Shown here: in pieces, positions 1 to 8,582 of the stretch
Layout of the letters: every line of letters begins with the position of its first letter
Position numbering within the stretch: the stretch's first letter is position 1
Origin: Pontibacter pamirensis
GTDB taxonomy: Bacteria; Bacteroidota; Bacteroidia; Cytophagales; Hymenobacteraceae
Assembly (NCBI RefSeq): GCF_010015475.1
Contig: NZ_ML974110.1
Span: 1-51,817, forward strand
Direction: 5' to 3'
DNA length: 51,817 bases
Program-made: the position numbers and the translations under genes
Notes under the pieces: model-generated
The model's input: only the letters and a program-made list of their open reading frames with translations
Databases searched by the model: none
Told to the model about the DNA's origin: nothing

Positions 1-142
1 TCCCCGCCGCAGGGAGGCTCGTCCCGACGCAAGGCTTGTTTGAATTTCATAGCAGTAAGCAAACTAGTACTCTAGTGTTTAGCTACTTACCAGAACGAAA
101 GTTGCAAAAGACTGGAAGTTATTAGACAGTCTGACGGACGGG

Positions 143-182
143 TGCATGCGGAGCCTGAAGCGTAGCGAAGGTTGAGCATGCA
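143..182 (-). repeat. Hairpin next to the zinc-ribbon gene, possible attC-like site
   Basis: Perfect 7-bp arms (TGCATGC at 143-149, GCATGCA at 176-182) enclose a 26-nt interior that can fold further (CCT.GAAGCG against CGAAGG). It sits immediately 3' of the minus-strand zinc-ribbon gene. On that strand CTACAAC lies just before the hairpin, and its complement GTTGTAG lies just upstream of the gene. A structured site flanking one small gene resembles an integron-cassette recombination site, but no canonical RYYYAAC/GTTRRRY pair was identified. The hairpin is seen; the cassette role is a guess. Confidence 0.3.
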
Positions 183-206
183 TTGTGTTGTAGGTTGTTG
201 TTTTCT

Positions 207-518
207 TTATTTTGACTCTCTTTTATGTCTACAGGCAGCACAAAAAGATGCTTTCGATGTTCTATATGGTTTGCCACAGTTTTCACAAGGAGGTCCATAC
301 TGAGCGATTCTGTGATGCATGATAGCATTAGGCTCAGTCTCTTCCATTCCTGTTACTTCTTTGTAGTAATCAAGCAATGGTTTATAGCGGGCTTCTCTGG
401 TTAAACCTGGAGTAGTATTTTTAATGCCTTCACTATAAAGCCGATTCGCTATTTCAAATTCCGACTCATCTAACATCGGGACTTCCACTTTGCACCGCCA
501 ACAGTATAATTTCTTCAT
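207..518 (-). CDS. Small zinc-ribbon protein of unknown function
   Basis: 103 residues, ATG start at 518. An N-terminal CWRC pair (Cys6, Cys9) and two C-terminal pairs (CENC, CAAC) flank a helical middle rich in charged residues, which suggests a bound zinc and perhaps nucleic-acid or protein contact. I do not recognise a named family. The gene stands alone on the minus strand, with a hairpin just 3' and a GTTGTAG element just 5', so it may be a mobile single-gene cassette. The C-terminus is basic (KHKRESK). The reading frame looks real because the cysteine pairs are well formed, but the function is unknown. Confidence 0.6.
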   Translation of the reverse strand: MKKLYCWRCKVEVPMLDESEFEIANRLYSEGIKNTTPGLTREARYKPLLDYYKEVTGMEETEPNAIMHHRIAQYGPPCENCGKPYRTSKASFCAACRHKRESK

Positions 519-536
519 AATTTCAATATCCTACAA

Positions 537-674
537 CTAGCAGCTAAACGGAGTTATTCGGCTTATCTGCATTATGTGTGGAAGTGGTTTTGCCTGTTCT
601 TCTATCGTTTTGTAGTACTTGCTTAGGTTAGAAACCATATCCACAGGTAAGCCAATCCGTTTGGTTAAAAACAT
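537..674 (-). CDS. Possible small ORF or gene remnant
   Basis: A 45-codon minus-strand frame from ATG at 674 to TAG at 537-539, directly upstream of the zinc-ribbon gene and in the same direction. The translation has a protein-like composition (begins MFLTKRIGLPVDMVSNLSKY), but no motif is recognised. It could be a small gene, the tail of a decayed cassette gene, or chance. The rest of the space up to the BlaI operators (675-896) shows nothing I can name. Confidence 0.25.
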   Translation of the reverse strand: MFLTKRIGLPVDMVSNLSKYYKTIEEQAKPLPHIMQISRITPFSC

Positions 675-896
675 GGATTATGACTCCTAAGTAAGCTAAT
701 AATATGTAATTCTCCTATATATAAAGCTGTATAAACAAAAAGGCCGGTATTGCCCGGTTCTTCTGCTAAAACTCTTCTGTCATAGATCCTTACTGTAGTC
801 TTATCTATTAACCGTAGTCTTATCTACTAAGGCCCTGTTTCCTATCCTTCTTTTACAGGCCCTCTCCCTCCATAATTCATATCCTTTACTTATAAG

Positions 897-950
897 TACG
901 AAAATAATCGTATTTAAATTTCATTTTACGAAATCATTCGTATATACTTG
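897..950 (+). promoter_or_regulatory. Tandem BlaI-type operators and promoter
   Basis: Two 16-bp dyads of the form TACGA-N6-TCGTA lie at 897-912 and 927-942, 30 bp apart centre to centre (about three helical turns). A near-match to the Bacteroidota -7 box (TATACTTG, 943-950) abuts the second dyad, so a repressor bound there would block the promoter. The blaI-like start codon is 37 bp further on. This is the expected arrangement for autoregulation by a BlaI/MecI dimer. The dyads are seen; the binding is inferred. Confidence 0.7.
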
Positions 951-987
951 TAATGCAGCTTCCGCAGAACTTAATCATCTACAAGCT

Positions 988-1377
988 ATGACATTAGAAA
1001 AAACACCTAAACCCACAGAGTCGGAATTGGAGATACTGCAGGTGCTCTGGCAGCATGGGGCAAGCACAGTGCGCCTGGTGCACGAGGAGCTGAGTAATGG
1101 CAAGGAAGTGGGCTACACGACTACCCTGAAACTGATGCAGATTATGGCAGAGAAAGGCATGCTGGAAGCTGATAAAACAAGCCGTTCCCACATCTACCGC
1201 CCCTTACTGGAAGAAGAGAAAACCCAACAGCAGTTGCTGGACCGGTTTATGGATGCGGCTTTCAGGGGTTCGGCAAGCAAACTGGTGATGCAGGCACTCG
1301 GTAACAGCAACACATCCAAAGAAGAACTCAACGAAATCAGAAACCTATTAGACAAACTGGAAGGAGGCAAAAAATGA
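988..1377 (+). CDS. BlaI/MecI/CopY-family transcriptional repressor
   Basis: 129 residues, the usual length of the family. The N-terminal winged helix (about residues 8-75) holds the family pattern: ESELEILQVLW, then GYTTTLKLMQIMAEKGML, then a wing with SHIYRPLL. The C-terminal part is helical and should dimerise. In the family the repressor binds DNA dyads and is inactivated by proteolysis after a signal from the partner M56 membrane protein. Two dyads lie in its own promoter. The stop overlaps the start of the M56 gene (ATGA), so the pair is translationally coupled. The target stress is unknown; a beta-lactam role should not be assumed from the name. Confidence 0.9.
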   Translation: MTLEKTPKPTESELEILQVLWQHGASTVRLVHEELSNGKEVGYTTTLKLMQIMAEKGMLEADKTSRSHIYRPLLEEEKTQQQLLDRFMDAAFRGSASKLVMQALGNSNTSKEELNEIRNLLDKLEGGKK

Positions 1378-3443
1378 ATCAGATGACAAGCTTATTCCCG
1401 GAATTACTGGTAAACGCCCTTGGCTGGACGCTGCTGCACTCGCTGTGGCAAGGTGCTTTTATAGCCCTGCTCCTGAGCCTGCTGTTGGTGCTGTTGCACA
1501 GGCAAAGTGCTAAAGTACGGTATGCCGTTGCAGGTGGGGCCATGCTGTCGCAACTGTTACTGGCTGCAGGTACATTCCTCTATTACCACAGCCAACCAGA
1601 ACAGGCTTCTTTATCCGCGACGGCCTCTTTCAAAAGTACAGTTTCAACTACTTATGCAGCAGAACTAGCTGTGGCTCCTGTTCAAGCGCCTTTCTGGTCT
1701 GAACAGTTTGCGGTGGCACAGCTATACTTCGAGCAGCACATGCCCCTGCTGGTAACGCTCTGGCTTTTGGGTATGGTGGTAATGGCGATTCGTTTTATAG
1801 GAGGTATGGCCTATACCCAACGCCTGTGCCACTACAGAGCCACCCCCTTAGGGACCAGCTGGAAGCAGAAAATGGATGCTATGCGCGAGGCAATGGGTGT
1901 GGATAGGGCCGTACGCTTAGTGGAATCTGCGCTGGTGCAGGTGCCAATGGTTGTTGGTTTTGCCAAGCCTGTTATACTTTTGCCGGTAGGTGCTGTCACC
2001 GGTTTGTCGCAGGCACAGGTGGAGGCTATACTAGCCCACGAACTGGCGCACATCCTGCGCCGCGATTACCTTGTGAACCTGCTGCAATCGGTGGTGGATA
2101 TGCTGTTCTTCTATCATCCGGCGGTATGGTGGATGTCGGGGGTGGTGCGGGCAGAGCGCGAGAACTGCTGCGACGACATGGCTGTGGCTGCTTGCGGCGA
2201 TACACTGACGTATGCCCGTGCACTGGCAGCAATCGAGGCCATGCGCTTACCGGCTGCACCTGCTATGGCTGTTGCTTTATCAGGCAAGCGGGGCACGCTC
2301 ATGAGCCGCATCAAGCGCCTGGTGGGGCAGCAGTCGCTGAAGCCGACTTTTACCGAGGGTTTTGCCGCAGGCCTGGTGCTGGTGGTGGGGCTGCTGGTGC
2401 TTTCTTTTGGAGCTATAGCCGGGCTGAAGCCACAGGCGGACCAGGATTCCACGCTGCTTCAGACTAACACAGCCTACGAAGAAGCTACGGAGACAATGGA
2501 AGAGGAGAACACGATCACCAACGATCCCGCAGGTGCTTTTACCTATACCGTGCAGGACTCAACCGGAAGAGCACGTGACATTGTCATCATCAAAAACAAA
2601 AAAGGGAAAGTGAAGCAACTGTATGTAGACGGCAAGCGCATCCCGAACAGGTATATAGATGACTACAAGGATCTGGTAGACCAGCGGCTGCAGGCAGTAG
2701 AAAATGCGCCAAGGGCAAACCGCAAAGAAGTGGCGCTGCAAATGGAGCAGGCGCGTGCCGCTGTGGCGGAAACACGGCAAAACAGCCAGGGCAATTATAC
2801 CTTCCAATACAGCTACTCCAACGGCGATAGCTTATTAGTGCCTCCGCCTCCTGCCCCACCAGTTCCACCAGCGCCTCCTGCTCCTGCCGTAGCCCCTGTA
2901 CCGCCTGTGCCTCCCGTGCCACCTGTAGCTCCCTTAAACGAAGACAGTGAAACATTGAAAGAATATGACCAAGAGCTGAAAGCTTATGAAGCAGAAGTAA
3001 AAGCCTATGAGGAAGAAATTAAGGGCTTTGAGCAGGAAATGAAAGGGTATGTTGAAGAACTCAGTGCAAACGGGCAGCTGAACGGACAGCATCATCAGGA
3101 ATTAGCTGAAAGGCAGATAAAGGAAGCGAAGCGTCAAACAGCACACATGCTGGAAATGACCAAACACCAGGCGGAAATGTCGAAGCAGCAGCAGAAGTTA
3201 GCGCAGGAGCACCAGGTGATGGCCAGGCAGCATCAGGAAAACCTGCAGAAGGTAAAGGATGAGCTGGTAAAAGACGGCATCATCAAAAAAGGAGAAGATA
3301 ACCTGAACATCCAGCTCAATAACGGGGAATTTTACATCAACGGCAAAAAACAGCCGCAGGAAGTTTACGAGAAGTACAAAGAGCTAATGAATATAGATGT
3401 AAGCGACTCTTCCAGGTTCAACTTCCAGTACAACAGCAACTAA
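1374..3443 (+). CDS. BlaR1-type M56 membrane metallopeptidase with long C-terminal region
   Basis: 689 residues. The N-terminal half has membrane segments (about 15-35, 47-66, 118-140, 330-350) and the M56 zinc motif HELAH at 222-226, followed by a downstream glutamate context (RAERENCCDD). In BlaR1 this domain cleaves the repressor, or triggers its cleavage, when the extracytoplasmic sensor is occupied. The C-terminal half is not a penicillin-binding domain: it has a proline-rich stretch (about 489-520) and a long charged, probably coiled-coil region rich in Glu, Gln and Lys with repeated EAEVKAYEEE-like units, then a short end domain. The signal sensed is therefore likely different from beta-lactams. 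It overlaps the repressor gene by 4 bp, and a terminator hairpin follows. Confidence 0.88.
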   Translation: MNQMTSLFPELLVNALGWTLLHSLWQGAFIALLLSLLLVLLHRQSAKVRYAVAGGAMLSQLLLAAGTFLYYHSQPEQASLSATASFKSTVSTTYAAELAVAPVQAPFWSEQFAVAQLYFEQHMPLLVTLWLLGMVVMAIRFIGGMAYTQRLCHYRATPLGTSWKQKMDAMREAMGVDRAVRLVESALVQVPMVVGFAKPVILLPVGAVTGLSQAQVEAILAHELAHILRRDYLVNLLQSVVDMLFFYHPAVWWMSGVVRAERENCCDDMAVAACGDTLTYARALAAIEAMRLPAAPAMAVALSGKRGTLMSRIKRLVGQQSLKPTFTEGFAAGLVLVVGLLVLSFGAIAGLKPQADQDSTLLQTNTAYEEATETMEEENTITNDPAGAFTYTVQDSTGRARDIVIIKNKKGKVKQLYVDGKRIPNRYIDDYKDLVDQRLQAVENAPRANRKEVALQMEQARAAVAETRQNSQGNYTFQYSYSNGDSLLVPPPPAPPVPPAPPAPAVAPVPPVPPVPPVAPLNEDSETLKEYDQELKAYEAEVKAYEEEIKGFEQEMKGYVEELSANGQLNGQHHQELAERQIKEAKRQTAHMLEMTKHQAEMSKQQQKLAQEHQVMARQHQENLQKVKDELVKDGIIKKGEDNLNIQLNNGEFYINGKKQPQEVYEKYKELMNIDVSDSSRFNFQYNSN

Positions 3444-3467
3444 TTTTATAGCTTAATAACACACATT

Positions 3468-3509
3468 ATGCCCGTCAGCTTTTTTTGCTGGCGGGCATTC
3501 TTTTATTTT
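3468..3509 (+). terminator. Intrinsic terminator after the BlaR1-type gene
   Basis: Stem ATGCCCGTCAGC (3468-3479) pairs with GCTGGCGGGCAT (3487-3498), with one G-T pair and a 7-nt T-rich loop, followed by TCTTTTATTTT. It lies 25 bp after the stop. Confidence 0.85.
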
Positions 3510-3650
3510 GAACTTTCAGGGTGGGTAGTATCGCTATCTTTAAACTTCATATCCCTATGGGAGGTGTTTTCCGTAAGTATGAGTCGTTGAACTTTTTCAA
3601 AACAAAAAAGCCCCTTTTTGTTATATAAATTATGAATTGTACCTGTTTCC

Positions 3651-5483
3651 ATGGATAAATTTTACAGATTGTCTGCTGCACCCCGCATAAAGCCAATGCT
3701 GCTGCTCTTCGTGCTGTTACTCTCGTTTTTCTGCACCTTCGCTTCCGATAACCAACATATGATTCCGCTAACACTGCAAGGCCGTATTAGGGCAGCAGAG
3801 ATGGTAGTGGAGGGCGAAGTCGTATCAAAGCAATCGTTCTGGGATGCGCAACACAAAAACATCTACACCTCCAACATCATCCGGGTGTATAAAGTCTTTA
3901 AAGGAGAGGTAAGAAGCGAGCAGGTAGAACTGATTACGGAGGGAGGGACTATAGGCTTAAAGATACATGCCGTGTCTACGGCGCTGCAGCTACGCCCGGG
4001 GCAGCAGGGAGTATTCTTCTTAAAGCGGCAACAGCAATTGCCGCAGTCTCCGGGCAATCAGCACATCAGTACAATGGCTTATGGCAGCCAGCAGGGCTTT
4101 GTGAAGTATGACATTACGAGCAATAAAGCCTTCGGAGCCTTCGACAGTTATAACAGTGTGCGGGAACTGTACCAGAACATAACTGCGCAGACAGGGCAAA
4201 GCTACCACCGCATCTCAGAAAATGAGGCGCTGGATACTAAACCTGACGTAGAGCAGCGGCAACAGCAAACACTAAGCACGAAGCGCGCACCCATTATCAC
4301 CGGTTTCGAGCCTACTACTATCAGTGCTGGAACAGGAACTACCATCACTATTAATGGTTCAGGTTTCGGGGCTACGCGTGGCGATGGTGCTGTAGAATTT
4401 AGGGACGCAGATTTTGGTGGCACCAGATACGTCCGGCCATTGCCCTCGGCCTACATCTTGTGGTCCGATAACCAAATTGTCTTGAATGTTCCCTCTGCCT
4501 CTCTGGACGGAGGCACTCCCGGTTCCGGCCCTATTCAGGTTGTAACAGACGACGGCGACACCTTTACCAGCGATACACAACTCTTCATAGAGTTTGCTTA
4601 CTCTAACGTAGCGTTCGACGGGAAAACGTTCAGGCCCAGGCTTGTTAACAGAAACGGGAAAGGAGGGTACAGCGTACGATTTGCGCCGAGCATGCAAAAC
4701 AGGCCGGCTGCACAGGAAGGCTTCCAGCGCGCCATGGCCACCTGGTCTTGTGTGTCGGGAGTTAATTGGGAAGTCGGGGCACCCACCACAATAGAAAGCG
4801 CCGAAGACGATGGGGAAATTGTTGTTCGGTTTGCCCCAAACAATGTTGTAGGTGACAGTGTGCTGGCAAGAACCATCAGTTATTATGAAGGCTGTATTGG
4901 AGGAGCAAACCAGGATACGGTGTGGTATTTAACTGAGTTTGATATGGAGATCAACAGCGACATTGCCTGGCAGTATGGCCCTGGTTCGCCTGTTGGCCGG
5001 CAGTTCGACTTTGAGACGGTGATGCTGCATGAGTTAGGCCATGCCCATCAGCTGAGCCACGTTATCATGCCAAGTGCTATTATGCACTATGCTATTGAGT
5101 TTCGGAGAGTTATCCGTGACTTGAGCACCGCCGATATTGTAGGAGCTAACCTGGTGGTAGAGAACAGTGTTGGAGAAAACATTTGTGAACCGCCCATGGA
5201 GCTAAACGAGGATACGGGATGTAGCATACGTGCGCTAACCGTTTTCCCTAACCCAGTAGATAACAACACTATTACGCTTATTTACACTGTTACGATCGGT
5301 AACACAACGCTTCAGGCGCAGCTGTACGACATGGCCGGCAGATTAGTCCGTGCGTATGACATCACCTTTAGTGATACCAACCTGCCTGTAGTGTTGGATG
5401 TATCCGAACTGGCCGCAGGTATCTATATTCTGAAGTGGCAGGAGCGTGACAGAGGCGGGCAGGTAAAGCTCCTGAAACGGTAA
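3651..5483 (+). CDS. Secreted matrixin-like zinc metalloprotease with TIG domain and T9SS signal
   Basis: 610 residues. Hydrophobic signal segment at about 16-31 (MLLLFVLLLSFFCTF). The N-terminal domain (about 40-180) is unrecognised. A TIG/IPT immunoglobulin-like fold follows at about 213-305 (PIITGFEPTTISAG, INGSGFG). The catalytic region carries HELGHAHQLSH at 460-470, matching HExxHxxxxxH of metzincin-type proteases, with a methionine shortly after (SAIMHY). The last 85 residues (VFPNPVDN, LYDMAGRLV, LAAGIYILKW, end KLLKR) form a type A type IX secretion domain, so the protein is exported across the outer membrane and probably attached to the surface or released. The start at 3651 has a usable ATG; an in-frame Met at residue 16 would shorten the signal. 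It is probably a single-gene unit. Confidence 0.85.
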   Translation: MDKFYRLSAAPRIKPMLLLFVLLLSFFCTFASDNQHMIPLTLQGRIRAAEMVVEGEVVSKQSFWDAQHKNIYTSNIIRVYKVFKGEVRSEQVELITEGGTIGLKIHAVSTALQLRPGQQGVFFLKRQQQLPQSPGNQHISTMAYGSQQGFVKYDITSNKAFGAFDSYNSVRELYQNITAQTGQSYHRISENEALDTKPDVEQRQQQTLSTKRAPIITGFEPTTISAGTGTTITINGSGFGATRGDGAVEFRDADFGGTRYVRPLPSAYILWSDNQIVLNVPSASLDGGTPGSGPIQVVTDDGDTFTSDTQLFIEFAYSNVAFDGKTFRPRLVNRNGKGGYSVRFAPSMQNRPAAQEGFQRAMATWSCVSGVNWEVGAPTTIESAEDDGEIVVRFAPNNVVGDSVLARTISYYEGCIGGANQDTVWYLTEFDMEINSDIAWQYGPGSPVGRQFDFETVMLHELGHAHQLSHVIMPSAIMHYAIEFRRVIRDLSTADIVGANLVVENSVGENICEPPMELNEDTGCSIRALTVFPNPVDNNTITLIYTVTIGNTTLQAQLYDMAGRLVRAYDITFSDTNLPVVLDVSELAAGIYILKWQERDRGGQVKLLKR

Positions 5484-5507
5484 CGTAACATTAAGTCTTT
5501 ATCTACA

Positions 5508-5545
5508 GCAAGAGGCGGAACTGCACGAGTGGCTCCGCCTCTTGC
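5508..5545 (+). terminator. Hairpin after the metalloprotease gene
   Basis: A 12-bp perfect stem (GCAAGAGGCGGA at 5508-5519, TCCGCCTCTTGC at 5534-5545) lies 24 bp after the stop. There is no T-tract on either side, so it may protect the mRNA 3' end rather than terminate transcription. Confidence 0.5.
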
Positions 5546-6219
5546 GCTACTAGTATACCTTCCAATTTTTGTTTGTCTCCGTATTGTCTTTGCGATCAAT
5601 GCACTACACTTTAAATCAGGTTTTGGCTATACTAAATTGGCCTGATAAAAGTTTAAGAGGGGATTTTGCGCCTGCCACCTAAGTGTAATACCAACTTGTA
5701 CAGGTGGCAAGTAAATGGTGAACAAAGCCTGTGTTTGTAACATCTGGGTTACAGCAGCAGTTGTTACAAACCTCATCTTTAAAAAATACTGTTTAAACAC
5801 AAAAGCAGGCGAAAAACACCTGGGGAAGATGGATTTTCGACTGCTTGTGAACAGAATCTGCAAATCAGGACTCAGGCTGCACATGGAAACAGCTTGCCTC
5901 CCGTTGCAGGGGAATAGGTTTTGGAACAGTTTGTTTTCTTTAGCTTGAAAAGGGACTGACGTTATGATTCAAAAGTCCCCCTCTTTTCTTCATAACACAA
6001 GGTATTGTAATGCCTGTTTGCAACATGGAATTCAGGCATGATAAACAGCCTTAAAATGTGTTAATGTGCGATTATAGCTCTGATTTCTGTAAAATGTATG
6101 CAAAGAATCAGGGTTATGTAACATGATGTTTTCTGAATCTTATTGTTGTGCCATCGAATTTTAGTTGCCCTCAGGTCACACGTGGGCCGATTTGCGTAGC
6201 ATTATTATCTGTATAAAGC
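5546..6219. other. Non-coding gap without a recognised gene
   Basis: About 670 bp. It holds an imperfect hairpin with 8-bp arms (TGCCACCT 5673-5680, AGGTGGCA 5702-5709) and a weak GGGACT/AGTCCC hairpin followed by a pyrimidine run (5952-5990). A 77-codon plus-strand frame (5715-5948) ends just before the second hairpin but has no recognisable protein features. I see nothing else that can be named. Confidence 0.4.
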
Positions 6220-6227
6220 TATATTTG
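6220..6227 (+). promoter_or_regulatory. Candidate -7 element of the DUF3667 gene
   Basis: TATATTTG matches the Bacteroidota TAnnTTTG box. It lies 30 bp before the ATG at 6258 and so supports that start over in-frame upstream codons. A good -33 TTG at the usual spacing is not evident. Confidence 0.4.
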
Positions 6228-6257
6228 GGAAAGATTACCTCTTTTATACAAAGAGAT

Positions 6258-7178
6258 ATGAGAAAAAACAGACGCAAGTTTACCCAGTGCCCTAACTGTG
6301 GCTATACCTTTGAGGAAGTAAACAACTACTGCCCGAACTGCGGTCAGGAAAACCACGACCTGAACGTGCCTGTAAAGCACCTGGTGTGGGAATTCCTGGA
6401 AGGTACCATACATTACGACACAAAGGCCTGGCGCACCATGAAGTACCTGCTCATTCGTCCGGGACTGCTCACCGAGAAGTTTAACATTGGCCAGCGTGCA
6501 TCCTATGTTCCGCCATTTCGGTTGTACGTGTTTGTCAGCATCGTTTTCTTTTTTGTGCTGGCGCTAAGCACTAATAATCCCGGTATAAATGTAGATAAAG
6601 CAGAAGCGCAGGCTAAGGTGCCGGTGGTACAAGTAAACGACCCTTTAACAGACTCCTTGCTCTACTCCAGTAAACCAACTGCTGCAACATCGGAGGCACA
6701 GGCAATTGCAGTTTCTGACTCTGCCGTGCAGGCCATCGAAAATCCTACCTTCAAGACAGCCATCACCAAATTAGTCTCCTTCTCAAAGGATGGCGAACAG
6801 GCAAAGCAGAAACTGCTGAAAAATACCTCCTTCATGATGTTTATCCTGATGCCCTTTTTCGCATACCTGCTCTATCTTTTTTATTACAAAAAGCGACGTA
6901 ATTATGTGGAGCACCTGATGTTTTCAGTTCACCTACACACTTTCTTTTTTGTCGTTATCATTATAGCGACGAGTCTGGGACTTGTTTTCTCTGGCCTTGA
7001 TCTGGAGGGGTGGGTTGTAGCGCTTATGCTGGTGTACCTGTTCTTTGCCCTAAAGCAGGTATACAAGCAGTCGTATGGGCGAACATTGCTGAAGCTTATT
7101 CCAATAAGTATCTTATATTGCCTTACTCTCGTGATTTTCCTGTTAGGCACATTGGCTTTCAGTGTTATGATGAGCTAA
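6258..7178 (+). CDS. DUF3667 zinc-ribbon membrane protein
   Basis: 306 residues from ATG 6258. A four-cysteine zinc ribbon (CPNC at 11-14, CPNC at 25-28) starts the protein, followed by the family block around WEFLEGTIHYDTKAWRT and LIRPGLLTEKF, and four hydrophobic segments (FVSIVFFFVLALS, then three near the C-terminus). This is the layout of DUF3667 proteins, which are common in Bacteroidota and have no established function. The frame is open further upstream (to 6165), but the start at 6258 places the ribbon at the N-terminus and sits properly behind the -7 box. The gene is followed after 22 bp by the dGTPase gene. Confidence 0.85.
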   Translation: MRKNRRKFTQCPNCGYTFEEVNNYCPNCGQENHDLNVPVKHLVWEFLEGTIHYDTKAWRTMKYLLIRPGLLTEKFNIGQRASYVPPFRLYVFVSIVFFFVLALSTNNPGINVDKAEAQAKVPVVQVNDPLTDSLLYSSKPTAATSEAQAIAVSDSAVQAIENPTFKTAITKLVSFSKDGEQAKQKLLKNTSFMMFILMPFFAYLLYLFYYKKRRNYVEHLMFSVHLHTFFFVVIIIATSLGLVFSGLDLEGWVVALMLVYLFFALKQVYKQSYGRTLLKLIPISILYCLTLVIFLLGTLAFSVMMS

Positions 7179-7200
7179 ACTTTCTCTTTACTTTACCCTT

Positions 7201-8571
7201 ATGCAGCACACCACTACCTGGGACAAACTAATCTCAAAGAAACGCTTTGAAACAACGGACCCGAAGTACAGCACCGACGAATCGGTGCGGGGCGAGTTTC
7301 AGCGCGACTACGACCGGATTGTTTTTTCCTCGGCCTTCAGAAGACTGCAGAACAAGACACAGGTAATGCCCATGCCTGAGAGCGATTTTGTGCACACCCG
7401 CCTGACGCACAGCCTGGAAGCTTCGGTGGTGGGGCGATCGCTGGGCCGCATTGTGGGCAAGAGCATATTAGAGCGCTACCCGGACCTGGCGCAGGAGAAG
7501 CATATACAGGAAGCTGATTTTGGTGATGTGGTGGCTGCCGCCTGCCTGGCGCACGACATTGGCAATCCTCCTTTCGGGCACTCCGGCGAAGATGCCATCT
7601 CGGCTTTTTTTGAAAGCGAAACGGCACAGCCATACCTGGCAACTTTAACAGAAGCGGAGAAAGCAGACTTACAGCGTTTTGAGGGCAACGCCGCTGGCTT
7701 CCGGGTCCTCACCTATACTTACCCGGCGCACTGCAGCCTGCCGGGTGGCCTTAGCCTGACCTATACTACACTAGCCACCTTCACAAAATACCCGAAGGAG
7801 TCGCTGCCTCTTGTTAAAAATACCAGAAACACCAGCGAAAAGAAGTATGGCTTCTTTCAGACAGAGAAGACGTGGTTCAATACCATAGCTCAGGAACTGG
7901 GCCTTCTGAAAAAAGGAGTGGACGGAGAGGTGTTCTACCACCGCCATCCGCTGGCCTTTTTAGTAGAGGCGGCCGACGATATCTGCTACCGCATCATCGA
8001 CTTCGAGGATGGCCTGAAACTGGGCCTGGTGCCGCAGGAACAAGGGCTGGACCTGCTGCGCCAGATATTGGACGATAACCCGAACCGTAAATCCAGTCTC
8101 ACTTTTTATGACTGGCGCGAGGAAATCGGCTATTTGCGTGCGCGCATTATCGGTAAGCTGATAGAGGAGACGACTACCATCTTTTTGCAGCACGAACAGG
8201 AAATATTGCAAGGCGCTTACGATACCCCGCTCATTAACGAGCTCAGCTGTAAACCGGTATTAGACAAGATAAAAGACCTGTCCATCAGGCTGATTTACCA
8301 GAACCGCCCAGTGCTGGAGATTGAGGCTGCTGGTTTTGAGGTGCTCGGAGGGCTGTTGGATGCCTGCGTAAAAGCTGTCTTCAGGCCGGAGTCGAAGCAC
8401 CACCGCAAGCTGGCGGCGCTCATCCCGTCCCATTACCTCGAGTTGCCCGATACAGCCACTGATTACCAGCGCATCATCCACATTACCGATTTCGTGGCCA
8501 GCCTCACAGACCAGGCAGCACTGGGCCTGTACCGTAAAATAAAAGGCATTGAGCTGCCACGGATGTATTGA
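7201..8571 (+). CDS. dgt: Deoxyguanosinetriphosphate triphosphohydrolase (dGTPase)
   Basis: 456 residues. It hydrolyses dGTP (or other dNTPs, depending on subtype) to the nucleoside and triphosphate, in the cytoplasm. The HD-domain metal ligands are visible: THSLEAS in the first helix, HD in AHDIGNPPFGHSGE (His118, Asp119) and a later aspartate in EAADDICYRIIDFEDG. The N-terminal R-R-L-Q-N-K-T-Q-V block (FRRLQNKTQV) is typical of the family. The length fits the dGTPase-like family rather than short HD hydrolases. It probably helps balance dNTP pools and can limit phage growth in some bacteria, but nothing here shows a defence role. Confidence 0.9.
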   Translation: MQHTTTWDKLISKKRFETTDPKYSTDESVRGEFQRDYDRIVFSSAFRRLQNKTQVMPMPESDFVHTRLTHSLEASVVGRSLGRIVGKSILERYPDLAQEKHIQEADFGDVVAAACLAHDIGNPPFGHSGEDAISAFFESETAQPYLATLTEAEKADLQRFEGNAAGFRVLTYTYPAHCSLPGGLSLTYTTLATFTKYPKESLPLVKNTRNTSEKKYGFFQTEKTWFNTIAQELGLLKKGVDGEVFYHRHPLAFLVEAADDICYRIIDFEDGLKLGLVPQEQGLDLLRQILDDNPNRKSSLTFYDWREEIGYLRARIIGKLIEETTTIFLQHEQEILQGAYDTPLINELSCKPVLDKIKDLSIRLIYQNRPVLEIEAAGFEVLGGLLDACVKAVFRPESKHHRKLAALIPSHYLELPDTATDYQRIIHITDFVASLTDQAALGLYRKIKGIELPRMY

Positions 8572-8582
8572 TTTAGGCAGCG

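Noticed and set aside
5715..5948. 77-codon plus-strand frame in the gap before the DUF3667 gene
   Set aside because: The translation has no signal, motif or protein-like pattern, and the region shows no promoter. Kept only as a remark on the gap.
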